From Pseudomonas asiatica (GTDB lineage Bacteria; Pseudomonadota; Gammaproteobacteria; Pseudomonadales; Pseudomonadaceae), in contig NZ_BLJF01000001.1 in assembly GCF_009932335.1 (NCBI RefSeq), forward strand, positions 2,790,001-2,854,000: 64,000 nucleotides of DNA, in the 5' to 3' direction. This document shows, piece after piece, positions 27,293-34,835 of the stretch. How positions within the stretch are numbered: position 1 is the first letter of the stretch; every line of letters begins with the position of its first letter. Position numbers and translations under genes: made by a program. The notes under the pieces were generated by a model. That model worked only from the letters and a program-made list of their open reading frames with translations. It was not told the origin of the DNA and searched no databases.

Positions 27293-28507
27293 TCAACCCT
27301 TGGTCAGATCAACCAATGGCGCCTGCAGTACCTCGGTTTCGCGCCCTCCTTGTATCTCGCCAACCTGCTTCAAGGCCTTGTCCACTGCAACCTTGTCCAC
27401 CAGCAAGCTGTAGCTGATGTGGAACTGCCTGTTTTCCTTCGGTCCGATTGTCGGCACAAGGTTCAGAGGCCGCTGATAACGGCGATTGTAGGAAAAGCTC
27501 GTCCCTGGTTCCAGCCCCGTTACATAACCCTGGCCTTGTGTATCGGTATTCTTCCACAGGGAAAATACAGGCAATGTCCGAGTATTGAAGCCGACCGAAA
27601 CGCCCAGATTGCCAGCCTTGTCATGCAACACGGTCAACGTATTGCCCTGGTCATCGGCATACGGCACCACGTTGTAAACCGTTTCGTCATAGTCCTTGGT
27701 CGGCGCTCGGTAGGTTTGCCAGTCGGGCAGATCTGCCCTTGCCTTGTCGTTGAATGGCGACACCTGTTTCACTGGCGCGGCAAAACGAGCGCCCTGCTCC
27801 AGAAACGGGGTGCTGAAGTTACTGTGATAAAGCGCCTGGTATTCCTTCGGATAGTCACCGCTGTTGGTCAAGGTGTCGTTGAGGGCGAACTTCACGCTGC
27901 CGGGTTCGGTGACCAGTTCGGTCACGACGGAGAAGTCGACTTTCTTGAATGCCTGCTCTTTCACTACACCACGCAAGGTAATGGCGTAAGGGGGCTTCTC
28001 ATCAATGTGCAGGGTGACTTGGTTCGCAGGAGTGTTGGCAGCCCGACCGTGCAGGGTCAGCAGTTCGCCGTTGTCGACGCCGGGGTGGCCGACCCATTCG
28101 TAACCGCAGCGGGTGACCAGTTCATTGAAACCTTCCAGCCAGCCCAGGCCATTGCGCCCGTTGAGGTCGATGAAGGACGGGTTGACCACTTCCTTGACCG
28201 GCGAATCCCAGCCCATGCGCACATTGCCGACCGACGCCTGCAAGACGTTCATTCCACGAGTCGGCACGACCGACAGTTTCATCGTACCGTTATCGATGTC
28301 GACGATGCTGACACCCTCTTGCCGACCGCCGTGCAAGGTGCGCAAGGTAACGCTGAAGGGCTTGTCGGTTTTTACGCCAAGTTGCTGGCTGGTGATCTGC
28401 CAGTTCTGGGCGGCTTTGTCGGTGTCGAGCAGAACGTAATCCCAGGCCAGGGTGTTGGAAGCCGCAGTCAGGGCGCCAAGCGCAACGAAGAGTTTGAGGA
28501 GGGGCAT
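27293..28507 (-). CDS. Secreted DUF4432 (aldose 1-epimerase-like) protein
   Basis: A 404-residue protein with a Sec signal peptide (about residues 1-21, ending NTLAW/DY) and a galactose-mutarotase-like beta-sandwich. SVVPTRGMNVLQASVGNVRMGWDSP and GWLEGFNELVTRCGYEWVGHPG match my memory of the DUF4432 family. These proteins resemble aldose epimerases; the sugar is unknown. It is transcribed divergently from a LysR regulator (gap 217 bp), which may control it. The export signal points to periplasmic action on a carbohydrate. Confidence 0.75.
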   Translation of the reverse strand: MPLLKLFVALGALTAASNTLAWDYVLLDTDKAAQNWQITSQQLGVKTDKPFSVTLRTLHGGRQEGVSIVDIDNGTMKLSVVPTRGMNVLQASVGNVRMGWDSPVKEVVNPSFIDLNGRNGLGWLEGFNELVTRCGYEWVGHPGVDNGELLTLHGRAANTPANQVTLHIDEKPPYAITLRGVVKEQAFKKVDFSVVTELVTEPGSVKFALNDTLTNSGDYPKEYQALYHSNFSTPFLEQGARFAAPVKQVSPFNDKARADLPDWQTYRAPTKDYDETVYNVVPYADDQGNTLTVLHDKAGNLGVSVGFNTRTLPVFSLWKNTDTQGQGYVTGLEPGTSFSYNRRYQRPLNLVPTIGPKENRQFHISYSLLVDKVAVDKALKQVGEIQGGRETEVLQAPLVDLTKG

Positions 28508-28724
28508 GGCAGGTTGCCTTTCTTGGAGTTGTTCCCTTTTATAGACTCGAAGAAACGTTTCAGCAAGCTAGCCAAGCGATGCTTTCGATTGGCACGGGTT
28601 TCTTTAGCTATTTTCGGGGAGTAGCCTCGGCACAGTGAATCTTTCGAGCCCGATCAGGTTATCAACCTTGTGAAGGCATCAGAGAAACAGAAAAACTGCA
28701 CAACTCGATAGAATTTTCATTGCC

Positions 28725-29618
28725 ATGCCAGACGGTTTCCCTGATTTGCCCTCACTGAACGCGTTGCGTGTTTTTGAAGTGGTGGCTCGCCGCTTGAACT
28801 TCCGTGTGGCTGCCGAGGAACTGGGTGTGACCCAGGCGGCAGTTGCCCAGCAGATACGCGGGCTGGAAGCGAGCCTGGATCTGCGTTTGTTTGAACGCCT
28901 ACCCCGCGGTTTGGCGTTGACTGATGCAGGCCTGGGCTATAGCGGGAGCATTCGAAGTGCACTGGCCATGATCGACGAGGCAACACGCCTGCTTCGGCCA
29001 CAGACTTCTCACCTGACAGTCAGCGTTACACCTACCTTCGCCTCAAAATGGCTGATTCCCAGGCTCGGCAATTTTGCGCAGAGTCATCCAGACATCGATT
29101 TGCGTGTGCTGGCAACCGATCGGCTGTCGCACTTCAGCACCGATGGTGTGGATATCGCTGTCCGTTATGGCAAGCCCGAGTTCGGAGCGGGCTTGAATAG
29201 CGAACTGCTGATGGAGCAGCTAATCGTTGCGGTGGCCAGCCCAAAGCTGTTCGAAGGCAGCGAAATACCTGCAAGCTTTGCGCAATTGCAGGATTTCGTC
29301 ATGTTGCACGATGCCCATAATTTCTGGCCTCAGTTCCTTGCAGAGCTGTTCCCACAACACATGCAGCCCACAGCCAGAAACCTGCGTTTCAATCAGACCT
29401 CATTGGCCATTGAAGCGGCAATCAGCGGTCAGGGCATTGCCCTGGCCAGCCCTGCGTTCGTCGGTGATGACATTGCCGCAGGCCGGCTGATGCAGGTTTT
29501 TACCCAGCAACTCAGGATCGACAAGTCGTTTTATCTGGTCTGGCCACGCAAGATGAAACAGCCAGACTCGTTGAGCGTGGTCCAATGCTGGCTCAAGCAA
29601 CAAGCTGCCGATAGTTAA
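28725..29618 (+). CDS. LysR family regulator, GcvA-like
   Basis: A 297-residue LysR-type regulator. The N-terminal winged helix is LPSLNALRVFEVVARRLNF to TQAAVAQQIRGLEASLDLRL, with the GcvA-subgroup layout (PSLNALRVFE opening and LFERLPRGLALTDAG). The C-terminal half is a periplasmic-binding-protein-like sensor domain. It is divergent from the DUF4432 gene and 98 bases upstream of a same-strand SDR gene; either could be its target. The effector is unknown. The start lacks a strong ribosome site. Confidence 0.9.
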   Translation: MPDGFPDLPSLNALRVFEVVARRLNFRVAAEELGVTQAAVAQQIRGLEASLDLRLFERLPRGLALTDAGLGYSGSIRSALAMIDEATRLLRPQTSHLTVSVTPTFASKWLIPRLGNFAQSHPDIDLRVLATDRLSHFSTDGVDIAVRYGKPEFGAGLNSELLMEQLIVAVASPKLFEGSEIPASFAQLQDFVMLHDAHNFWPQFLAELFPQHMQPTARNLRFNQTSLAIEAAISGQGIALASPAFVGDDIAAGRLMQVFTQQLRIDKSFYLVWPRKMKQPDSLSVVQCWLKQQAADS

Positions 29619-29716
29619 TCTATCGTAATAGTGAAGTTTAGCTGTCTCCCTCACCAATGGGGCTGCTGCTAAGGTGAATGCACCTGAAAAATCAGCATTG
29701 AGAGATTGGAGGCAGC

Positions 29717-30421
29717 ATGTCAGTAGAAAAAGTTGCAATTATCACGGCAGGTGGCAGCGGCATGGGCGCTGCGGCAGCACGACGCCTGGCCGCCGAAGGC
29801 TTCAAGGTTGGGGTTCTTTCCTCTTCGGGCAAGGGCGAGGCGTTGGCTGCCGAGCTCGGCGGTATTGGTGTAACCGGTAGCAACCAGTCGGTTGAAGACC
29901 TGCAACGCCTGGTCGACGCTGTCGTGGAGAAGTGGGGCCGTATCGATGTGCTGGTCAATAGCGCCGGCCATGGTCCACGCGCGCCAATCCTGGAAATCAG
30001 CGACGAGGATTGGCACAAGGGCATGGATACTTACCTGCTCAATGTCATTCGCCCGACTCGCCTGGTGACGCCTTACATGCAGCGTCAGAAGAGCGGAGTG
30101 ATCATCAACATCTCCACTGCCTGGGCGTTCGAACCCAGCGAGCTGTTCCCGACTTCTGCGGTATTCCGCTCGGGCCTTGCCGCATTCACCAAGATCTTCG
30201 CCGACAATTTCGCCGGCGATAACGTGCGCATCAACAATGTCCTCCCCGGCTGGATCGACAGCTTGCCGAGCACCGAGCAACGCCGCGACAGCGTGCCGCT
30301 CAAGCGCTACGGCACCAGCGAAGAAATCGCTGCGACCATTGCGTTCCTTGCTAGCGAAGGCGCGGCCTACATCACTGGGCAGAACATCAGGGTCGATGGC
30401 GGCGTAACACGCAGCATTTGA
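29717..30421 (+). CDS. Short-chain dehydrogenase/reductase
   Basis: A 234-residue classical SDR. The cofactor motif is TAGGSGMGAAAARRLAAEG (Gly-x-x-x-Gly-x-Gly type), followed by NSAGHGPRAP, and the C-terminal region has LPGWIDSLP and YITGQNIRVDGG. The usual catalytic Tyr-x-x-x-Lys is altered: after INISTAWAFEPSELFPTSAVF the sequence has FRSGLAAFTK, so Phe stands where Tyr is expected and the Lys position is not obvious. If so, activity may be lost or changed. GGAGG precedes ATG 29717. It is followed by the flavin-type oxidase and DUF1330 genes. Confidence 0.82.
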   Translation: MSVEKVAIITAGGSGMGAAAARRLAAEGFKVGVLSSSGKGEALAAELGGIGVTGSNQSVEDLQRLVDAVVEKWGRIDVLVNSAGHGPRAPILEISDEDWHKGMDTYLLNVIRPTRLVTPYMQRQKSGVIINISTAWAFEPSELFPTSAVFRSGLAAFTKIFADNFAGDNVRINNVLPGWIDSLPSTEQRRDSVPLKRYGTSEEIAATIAFLASEGAAYITGQNIRVDGGVTRSI

Positions 30422-30429
30422 TCGTCCGT

Positions 30430-30450
30430 GGCCGCAGCACTGCTGCGGCC
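30430..30450. terminator. Hairpin between SDR and PNPOx-like genes
   Basis: GGCCGCAGCA-C-TGCTGCGGCC is a perfect 10-bp inverted repeat nine bases after the SDR stop, followed by CTCGTTTC. It is at best a weak terminator. Confidence 0.5.
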
Positions 30451-30476
30451 CTCGTTTCATGGAGCCTGGTTTTTTC

Positions 30477-31031
30477 ATGCTGGACGATCTGTTTCAAAGC
30501 ATATGGGCGCAACTGGCGATCCCGGTCGGCCCGGTGCGCAACCCTTATCGGCTCATGCAACTGTCCACCCTGGACGAGCAAGGATGGCCCGCCTCCAGGA
30601 CAGTTGTACTGCGAGATGCCGACGCCCGTGCAGGCGCGCTGTACTTTTACGCGGACAGGCGCTCGGCAAAATGCACGCAGATTGCCGTTGATCCACGCGT
30701 TGCACTAACGGCACTGAGCCCTTGCGGCCTGACCCAGGTGCGCATGGAGGGGCTTGCCACCCTGGTCGAGGACATCGAGTATCGACGACGCTGCTGGTCG
30801 ACGGCGCGTGACAAGACACAGGCATTGTTCCGTCATGGCGCTGTGCCGGGGCAGGTGATTGAAAGCCCTGAAGTCGCCTACGAACGCATCCAGGGCGGTT
30901 TCGAGCACTTCGCAATCCTATGCATCGAGCCGCGAGCGCTGGAGTGGCTGGATCTCACACGACCCGTTCAGCAACGGGCGCGCTTCCTGCGCCATGAAGG
31001 ATTGTGGCAATCCTGCTGGCTGGCTCCCTGA
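30477..31031 (+). CDS. Pyridoxamine 5'-phosphate oxidase-family FMN protein
   Basis: A 184-residue protein with a PNPOx-type split-barrel. NPYRLMQLSTLDEQGWPASRTVVLRD, GALYFYADRRSAKCTQIAVDPRV and the C-terminal FEHFAILCIEPRALEWLDL resemble the family. It is shorter than PdxH and the C-terminal PdxH dimerisation motif is not evident, so another FMN oxidase or heme-utilisation-type role is likely. ATG 30477 is preferred; an ATG at 30459 lacks any ribosome site. It lies in a same-strand cluster with an SDR and a DUF1330 gene. Confidence 0.8.
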   Translation: MLDDLFQSIWAQLAIPVGPVRNPYRLMQLSTLDEQGWPASRTVVLRDADARAGALYFYADRRSAKCTQIAVDPRVALTALSPCGLTQVRMEGLATLVEDIEYRRRCWSTARDKTQALFRHGAVPGQVIESPEVAYERIQGGFEHFAILCIEPRALEWLDLTRPVQQRARFLRHEGLWQSCWLAP

Positions 31032-31071
31032 GGCAGGCTTCTCGTACAGAACATGCAAACAGGAGTAATTG

Positions 31072-31362
31072 ATGAAAGGTTACTGGATCATTCTGGGGAC
31101 TGCTGTTACCGACACGCAGGCGCAGCAGGAATATGGCCGGTTGTGGGCGCCAATCGCCGAGCATTATGGCGCCAGGCTCAAGGCTCTCGATTCGACAGCG
31201 CTGGTCGAGTCGCATACCAGCACACGGGCGCTGGCGGTCGAGTTCGACAGTTATGCCCAGGCCCAGGCGTGCTATGCCGATCCCGCCTATTCGCAAGCAA
31301 AGGCGATGGCATTACGCGCCTATCGTCGTGAGTTGCTTATCGTTGAGGGGGATTTAGGCTGA
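31072..31362 (+). CDS. DUF1330 family protein, 96 aa
   Basis: A 96-residue protein of the DUF1330 dimeric alpha-beta barrel type: MKGYWIILGTAVTDTQAQQEY at the N-terminus, then EFDSYAQAQACYADPAYSQAK and RRELLIVEG, which follow the family pattern closely. AGGAG lies seven bases before ATG 31072. Relatives are small ligand-binding or monooxygenase-like proteins with no firm function. Last gene of the SDR/PNPOx cluster, just before the island. Confidence 0.85.
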   Translation: MKGYWIILGTAVTDTQAQQEYGRLWAPIAEHYGARLKALDSTALVESHTSTRALAVEFDSYAQAQACYADPAYSQAKAMALRAYRRELLIVEGDLG

Positions 31363-31447
31363 TCAAGGGTTCGCTGATACGGATGCCATGGGACGATAGC
31401 GTCCGGCATTGTTCCTCTCCTCCAGCGCAATACTGAACAGCTCTGCC

Positions 31448-31474
31448 AAAAGAAAAGGCACCCGCAGGTGCCCT
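31448..31474 (-). terminator. Rho-independent terminator (minus strand)
   Basis: On the minus strand GGCACCTGCGGGTGCC is followed by TTTTCTTTTGG, 12 bases after the stop of the zinc-ribbon membrane protein gene. Confidence 0.85.
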
Positions 31475-31485
31475 CTCAATACCGT

Positions 31486-31935
31486 TTACGGAATGAATCG
31501 AGTGCCACAAGCGTGGCACATCCAAGTGCGGCGCCACTCTTCCAATTTGTCGTACTGTGCGACGTTGAATTTCCAGTGGCGAACGAATCCAATTACACCG
31601 ACGGTGATAAATATCGCGCCTATGAAGAACCTTGACCAATCAACGCCCCAGAAGGTGTTCATAAGCTTGAGGCCATCGTACAAGATGATTGCACCAACCC
31701 CCGTAAGGATGACCGGGCCAAGCAAGCGCTTACCTGGAGGTGGACCGACGCTTGCCGCCAAATTGGTCTGATGCCGACCTGAAGTTTCAACGGTCACGCT
31801 TGGTCCGAATCCGGATTGGGACTGCGCTTGGTGGGTTGCTTGTATGTGAGAAGTGCCAGCAGCATGGATGATAGACAGAAGCTGGACGTTTTGACCTTGG
31901 CATTGCGGGCAGCAGATTGCGTTATTGCTCACCAC
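31486..31935 (-). CDS. Zinc-ribbon two-span membrane protein
   Basis: A protein of about 149 residues starting at GTG 31935 or 31932 (AAAGGAATGAATAC precedes). It has CCPQCQG near the N-terminus and CHACGTRFIP at the C-terminus, together a four-Cys zinc ribbon split by the middle of the protein, plus two hydrophobic stretches (LLGPVILTGVGAIILYDGL and RFFIGAIFITVGVIGFV). This layout is frequent among small genes of prophages and islands. The function is unknown. It is the first gene of the 31.5-37 kb island and has its own terminator. Confidence 0.72.
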   Translation of the reverse strand: MVSNNAICCPQCQGQNVQLLSIIHAAGTSHIQATHQAQSQSGFGPSVTVETSGRHQTNLAASVGPPPGKRLLGPVILTGVGAIILYDGLKLMNTFWGVDWSRFFIGAIFITVGVIGFVRHWKFNVAQYDKLEEWRRTWMCHACGTRFIP

Positions 31936-32083
31936 GTATTCATTCCTTTGAGGGGTGAAAGGCGAGCATTCTAAGGCAATTGCATACATCAGCGCACTAC
32001 GCGACTTTATCCGAGCGCTATTCACGACTTACCCCGCCCACAAACAAACCTACCATCCACCCCATCTGTGTAGGAGGACCGCC

Positions 32084-32378
32084 ATGGGCGCACTTCGAGC
32101 AGCACAATGGCAGTACGACAACCAGTTGCCGCCTCCGGTGAGCGAGAGCGCGGCTGAGGAAGCTGAGGCGCGCTGGTTCGACGATGGCATCGCGGATGCT
32201 GTTGGCGCGCCGTAACGTAGTCTTCCAGCGCAACTTCCACCAGCGTGGCGTGACCTACGAGCGCTTCGCCCAAGCGGTGGATGAGTTCGCGATGGGCCAG
32301 CTTGAAGAGATAGCTCGGCAGCTACGCACTCCTTTTGCCAAGGAAGCGGTGCTGGCCCAGGCCGAGGACGCGGAATGA
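32084..32378 (+). pseudogene. Phage-type small gene, frameshifted
   Basis: Two overlapping frames form one protein when joined. The first (ATG 32084) reads MGALRAAQWQYDNQLPPPVSESAAEE to a stop at 32215. The second, one frame over from about 32184, reads MLLARRNVVFQRNFHQRGVTYERFAQAVDEFAMGQ to AEDAE at 32378. The order and style match a small early-region protein of Pseudomonas lambdoid phages in my memory. A single indel near 32190-32210 explains the break. GGAGG precedes ATG 32084. Translation as two separate products is possible but less likely. Confidence 0.6.
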
Positions 32379-32584
32379 ATCCCCACAGCGTGGCGGTGAG
32401 CGCCATCGAGGCAGCAATCGAGACGATGCTTCTACCGGGTCTGGCCCGGTGGAGGATGCGAAGGCGGAGACGATGGTCGTCGCCTACTTCTCCATCCTCG
32501 ATCCTCGTCATCGACTCCAACGAGTTCAAACATTACTGCGAGCGCATTCGGCGTATTGCCGTTCGGCGCAAGGAGGCTGCATGA
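32375..32584 (+). pseudogene. Phage-type small gene with two compensating frameshifts
   Basis: The 69-codon frame from ATG 32375 begins MNPHSVAVSAIEAAIETMLLPGL and ends FKHYCERIRRIAVRRKEAA, but the middle is an unlikely Arg/Ser run (RWRMRRRRRWSSPTSPSS). In the minus-one frame the same middle reads PVEDAKAETMVVAYFSILDPRHRL, which is protein-like. So one indel near 32440 and an opposite one near 32515 seem to have moved the middle third out of frame. The ATG overlaps the end of the previous gene (ATGA) and the stop overlaps the next (ATGA), as in a compact phage operon. Confidence 0.55.
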
Positions 32585-32802
32585 CAACGCCACTGATCAC
32601 CACGCTCATTGATGAGCAGGTCGCTGAACTGCCCGAGAGTCAGGCAATGCCCGGCGACCGGGTGCTGATGTTGTTCAAGGGTCCAACCTTCGCGGCCGCG
32701 ATGCACCAGGCCGAACTGGCCAGTATCGAAAATCCGCAGGCCTGGAACTGCCGGGCCTGCATCTGCGGAGAGTCGACCTTGGGCTACGAGGTTCGGGTGT
32801 GA
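32581..32802 (+). CDS. Phage-type hypothetical protein, 73 aa
   Basis: A 73-residue ORF starting MTTPLITTLIDEQVAELPES, translationally coupled (ATGA) to the gene before it. It has a Cys-Arg-Ala-Cys-Ile-Cys cluster near the C-terminus (WNCRACICGESTLGYEV) that could bind metal. The frame looks intact, unlike its two upstream neighbours. No family recognised. Confidence 0.55.
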   Translation: MTTPLITTLIDEQVAELPESQAMPGDRVLMLFKGPTFAAAMHQAELASIENPQAWNCRACICGESTLGYEVRV

Positions 32803-32930
32803 ACTCCTACCAGCGGGCCCGCCACTTGGTCATTTGGCGCGAAATCAACACCCAAAGAGCCCGGCACCGGGCCAGGCTTTTACATTTAGGCCCATCTACA
32901 GCTGAACGTTATTCCAATGGGCGCTTGTGA
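32799..32930 (+). CDS. Possible phage small ORF, 43 aa
   Basis: From GTG 32799, overlapping the previous stop (GTGTGA), 43 residues rich in Arg and His: MNSYQRARHLVIWREINTQR. The coupled start and basic helical character fit a tiny phage early gene, but length and composition give little support. Alternatively non-coding. Confidence 0.35.
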   Translation: MNSYQRARHLVIWREINTQRARHRARLLHLGPSTAERYSNGRL

Positions 32931-33260
32931 TAACTATAACGCTCTGCATGGGATACCCTCGATGGGTCCGGCGGGCCCTGCTTCTGCCCTCTTCGAAAGG
33001 GAGGGCTGTCGAAATTGTCGTCACAGTTCTCTTGGAAAGCGCTCTCACTCTGATCGACTGATCTCTGTAGCCGCCCCTCATTATCGGCTGGCTGACTGAC
33101 CTGTCTGTCACTATCTACGCCATACCTATCTCTGGACATACACACCTCTCAATGCTCAGAAGTCCTGAGCTATTTGAGTATGCGCTTCCCACTCTTCCAG
33201 AAGAGATAAAGCGGACCACTGGGACAGGGCTTGGGCTGAGTTGGCATCCAGATCGTATGC
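32931..33260. other. Non-coding or decayed 330-bp stretch
   Basis: No convincing ORF; GC is clearly lower than in the chromosomal flanks. Stop codons are frequent in all frames. It is likely residue of lost phage genes. Confidence 0.5.
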
Positions 33261-33485
33261 TCAATCCAGCTCACTCATACGCCTGTCGCCTGTTTCTTTC
33301 ATTTTGAAAAGGAGGGTGAAACTGCCGGTAAGGCTTTGCCGTAGCTCTTGGGGCATTGCGAAGGAAAAATGGATGAGCCACGAACCATCTTTCAATCGAA
33401 ATGTATCACCCCGGTAAAGAGCTACATCCGCCTCGCTCACTCCAATCCGCACGGCAATATCTGAATCACTTGGCGCATCAAACAA
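33261..33485 (-). CDS. Hypothetical protein, 74 aa
   Basis: An ORF of 74 residues, MFDAPSDSDIAVRIGVSEAD through KDGSWLIHFSFAMPQELRQS to a polar tail (KMKETGDRRMSELD). Composition and predicted strand/helix alternation look like a folded small protein. It may begin upstream, since the flanking sequence also lacks stops for a short way. No family recognised. It is in the lower-GC part of the island and on the opposite strand from the small phage genes. Confidence 0.45.
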   Translation of the reverse strand: MFDAPSDSDIAVRIGVSEADVALYRGDTFRLKDGSWLIHFSFAMPQELRQSLTGSFTLLFKMKETGDRRMSELD

Positions 33486-33537
33486 GGTTGTGCCCTCACG
33501 TTCACCATGGAGCGAGCAAGCAGTGCATCTGGGCGCG

Positions 33538-33723
33538 CTATCGTTTGTGAATCGGCTTGGCCGTGTGAGGGTTCGTCCAAACGACCTTCGGCTTGCTCGC
33601 TAGCACGCCGCTGACTCCAGAAGGAACGCTTTCAATTTGGCCTCCCTGCTTGATGAACAAGTCAGTCTGTTCATTCAAGCGCTCATGGGCACGCTGCGTC
33701 TCTGGGGATATGGCCTGGTGCAT
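33538..33723 (-). CDS. Phage-type small protein, 61 aa
   Basis: 61 residues, MHQAISPETQRAHERLNEQTDLF then IKQGGQIESVPSGVSGV and a basic end. The SPETQxAHERL...FxxxGGQIxxxP pattern reminds me of short proteins next to repressor or integrase genes in Pseudomonas prophages. The promoter-like side faces the gene-free region at 33724-34071. Function unknown. Confidence 0.5.
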   Translation of the reverse strand: MHQAISPETQRAHERLNEQTDLFIKQGGQIESVPSGVSGVLASKPKVVWTNPHTAKPIHKR

Positions 33724-34071
33724 AAAAGCTACCTCTTAAGTGAGAAGCCGCAGAAAACGGCTACGCAGTCACTATACAGGGAATTTGAAGCACCCGTGGG
33801 AATTAGAGCAAGATACTGAAAAATGCCGACATAATAAACGCAAAATCCTGCAAGTTTTGTTTAGAAATCCGTAAACCAAACCATCCGCCGCCGCTATAGC
33901 GCAGCATCTGCAAGCATTTATCGCCGCTTTTCTTCGCGTCCCGGTGAGGCGCAAATGCCCGCCATAGCGCACAACCATAGCCGACGCACAGGCCGCTTGG
34001 CCTACATCAGGGCTTGACCTGGCATTTCCCCTATTTCAACTGACGGCGCCGGCCTGGCGCGAGGTTTTCCA
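33724..34071. other. Gene-free region inside island
   Basis: About 350 bases without a convincing gene between divergent units (33538 minus and 34072 plus). It is A+T-rich at 33780-33880, so it may hold promoters or a former phage control region. Confidence 0.45.
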
Positions 34072-34515
34072 ATGCCCACAACCAACATGCGCATCTGGGA
34101 GCAGGTGCAGACCACCGATACCCGCTGCACCAAGAACGCCGAGGTCGGCGGCCAGAAGATCACCAACCTGAACGGCACCGCGATGGTCATGAAGGCGACC
34201 GAAATGTTCGGCCCGGTCGGTATCGGTTGGGGCTGGAAGGTGCTTGAGGAGCGATTCGACGACGGTCACGAGGTGTTTTCCGGCGAAGGCGACAAGCGAA
34301 TCTGCTTGGGCCGGGAGATCGGCCACACCGTCAAAATCCAGCTCTGGTTCATGCAGGACGGCCAGCGCGGCGAGGTCGAGCAGTACGGGTGCACCCGGCA
34401 CCAGTACAAGACCAAGTACGGCATGACCTCTGATGGTGAGGCGCCGAAGAAGTCGTTGACCGACGCCATCAAGAAAGCCCTGTCCATGCTGGGCTTCAGC
34501 GCCGATGCGTATGCC
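34072..34515 (+). pseudogene. Phage early-region recombination-type protein, C-terminus lost
   Basis: From ATG 34072 about 148 residues are coherent: MRIWEQVQTTDTRCTKNAEV, VMKATEMFGPVGIGWGWKVL, then DGEAPKKSLTDAIKKALSMLGFSAD. This resembles phage proteins of the single-strand-annealing/Rad52-like kind, though the family name is from memory. After GFSAD the frame becomes nonsense (HPTSPASSRWTWQ) because it has run into another gene in a different frame. The real C-terminus is missing, so the gene is truncated by deletion at about 34505-34520. Confidence 0.65.
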
Positions 34516-34835
34516 CATCCTACGTCGCCGGCGTCATCAAGGTGGACGTGGCAGCTTTCTGGGCCGAGCAACCTTTTGACCTTGGCATGGACTCGGACTA
34601 CGGCAACTGCGACCTTTGCTGGAAGAAGAACGAGGCCAAGCTGATTAGGACCATCCAGGAAGATCCTTCCCGGGTGATCTGGTGGTCCGGCACCGAAGAA
34701 CGGTTCGGCCAGGTGTTCAGACAGGACCGCCCTAATTACCGGTCGCTTGCCTGGTCAGCGGACCAACGCGCCAGGCAGACGGATTTTGATTTCGACTACT
34801 TAGCCGAAGACATCGACTGCTTCTGTGGGGACTGA
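34515..34835 (+). pseudogene. Phage PAPS-reductase-family protein, N-terminus lost
   Basis: From about 34515 the reading frame gives YVAGVIKVDVAAFWAEQPFD, MDSDYGNCDLCWKKNEAKLI, WWSGTEERFGQVF and a C-terminal CFCGD. This matches the C-terminal end of phage proteins annotated as phosphoadenosine phosphosulfate reductase family, with Cys residues placed for a metal site. The ATP-pyrophosphatase core is absent. It is fused out of frame to the truncated gene at 34072, which marks a deletion junction. Its 3' end overlaps the SLATT gene on the other strand by 40 bases. Confidence 0.6.

Noticed and set aside
31363..31485. Possible second attachment site for the tRNA-Cys island
   Set aside because: I looked for a copy of the tRNA-Cys 3' end here and found none of useful length.
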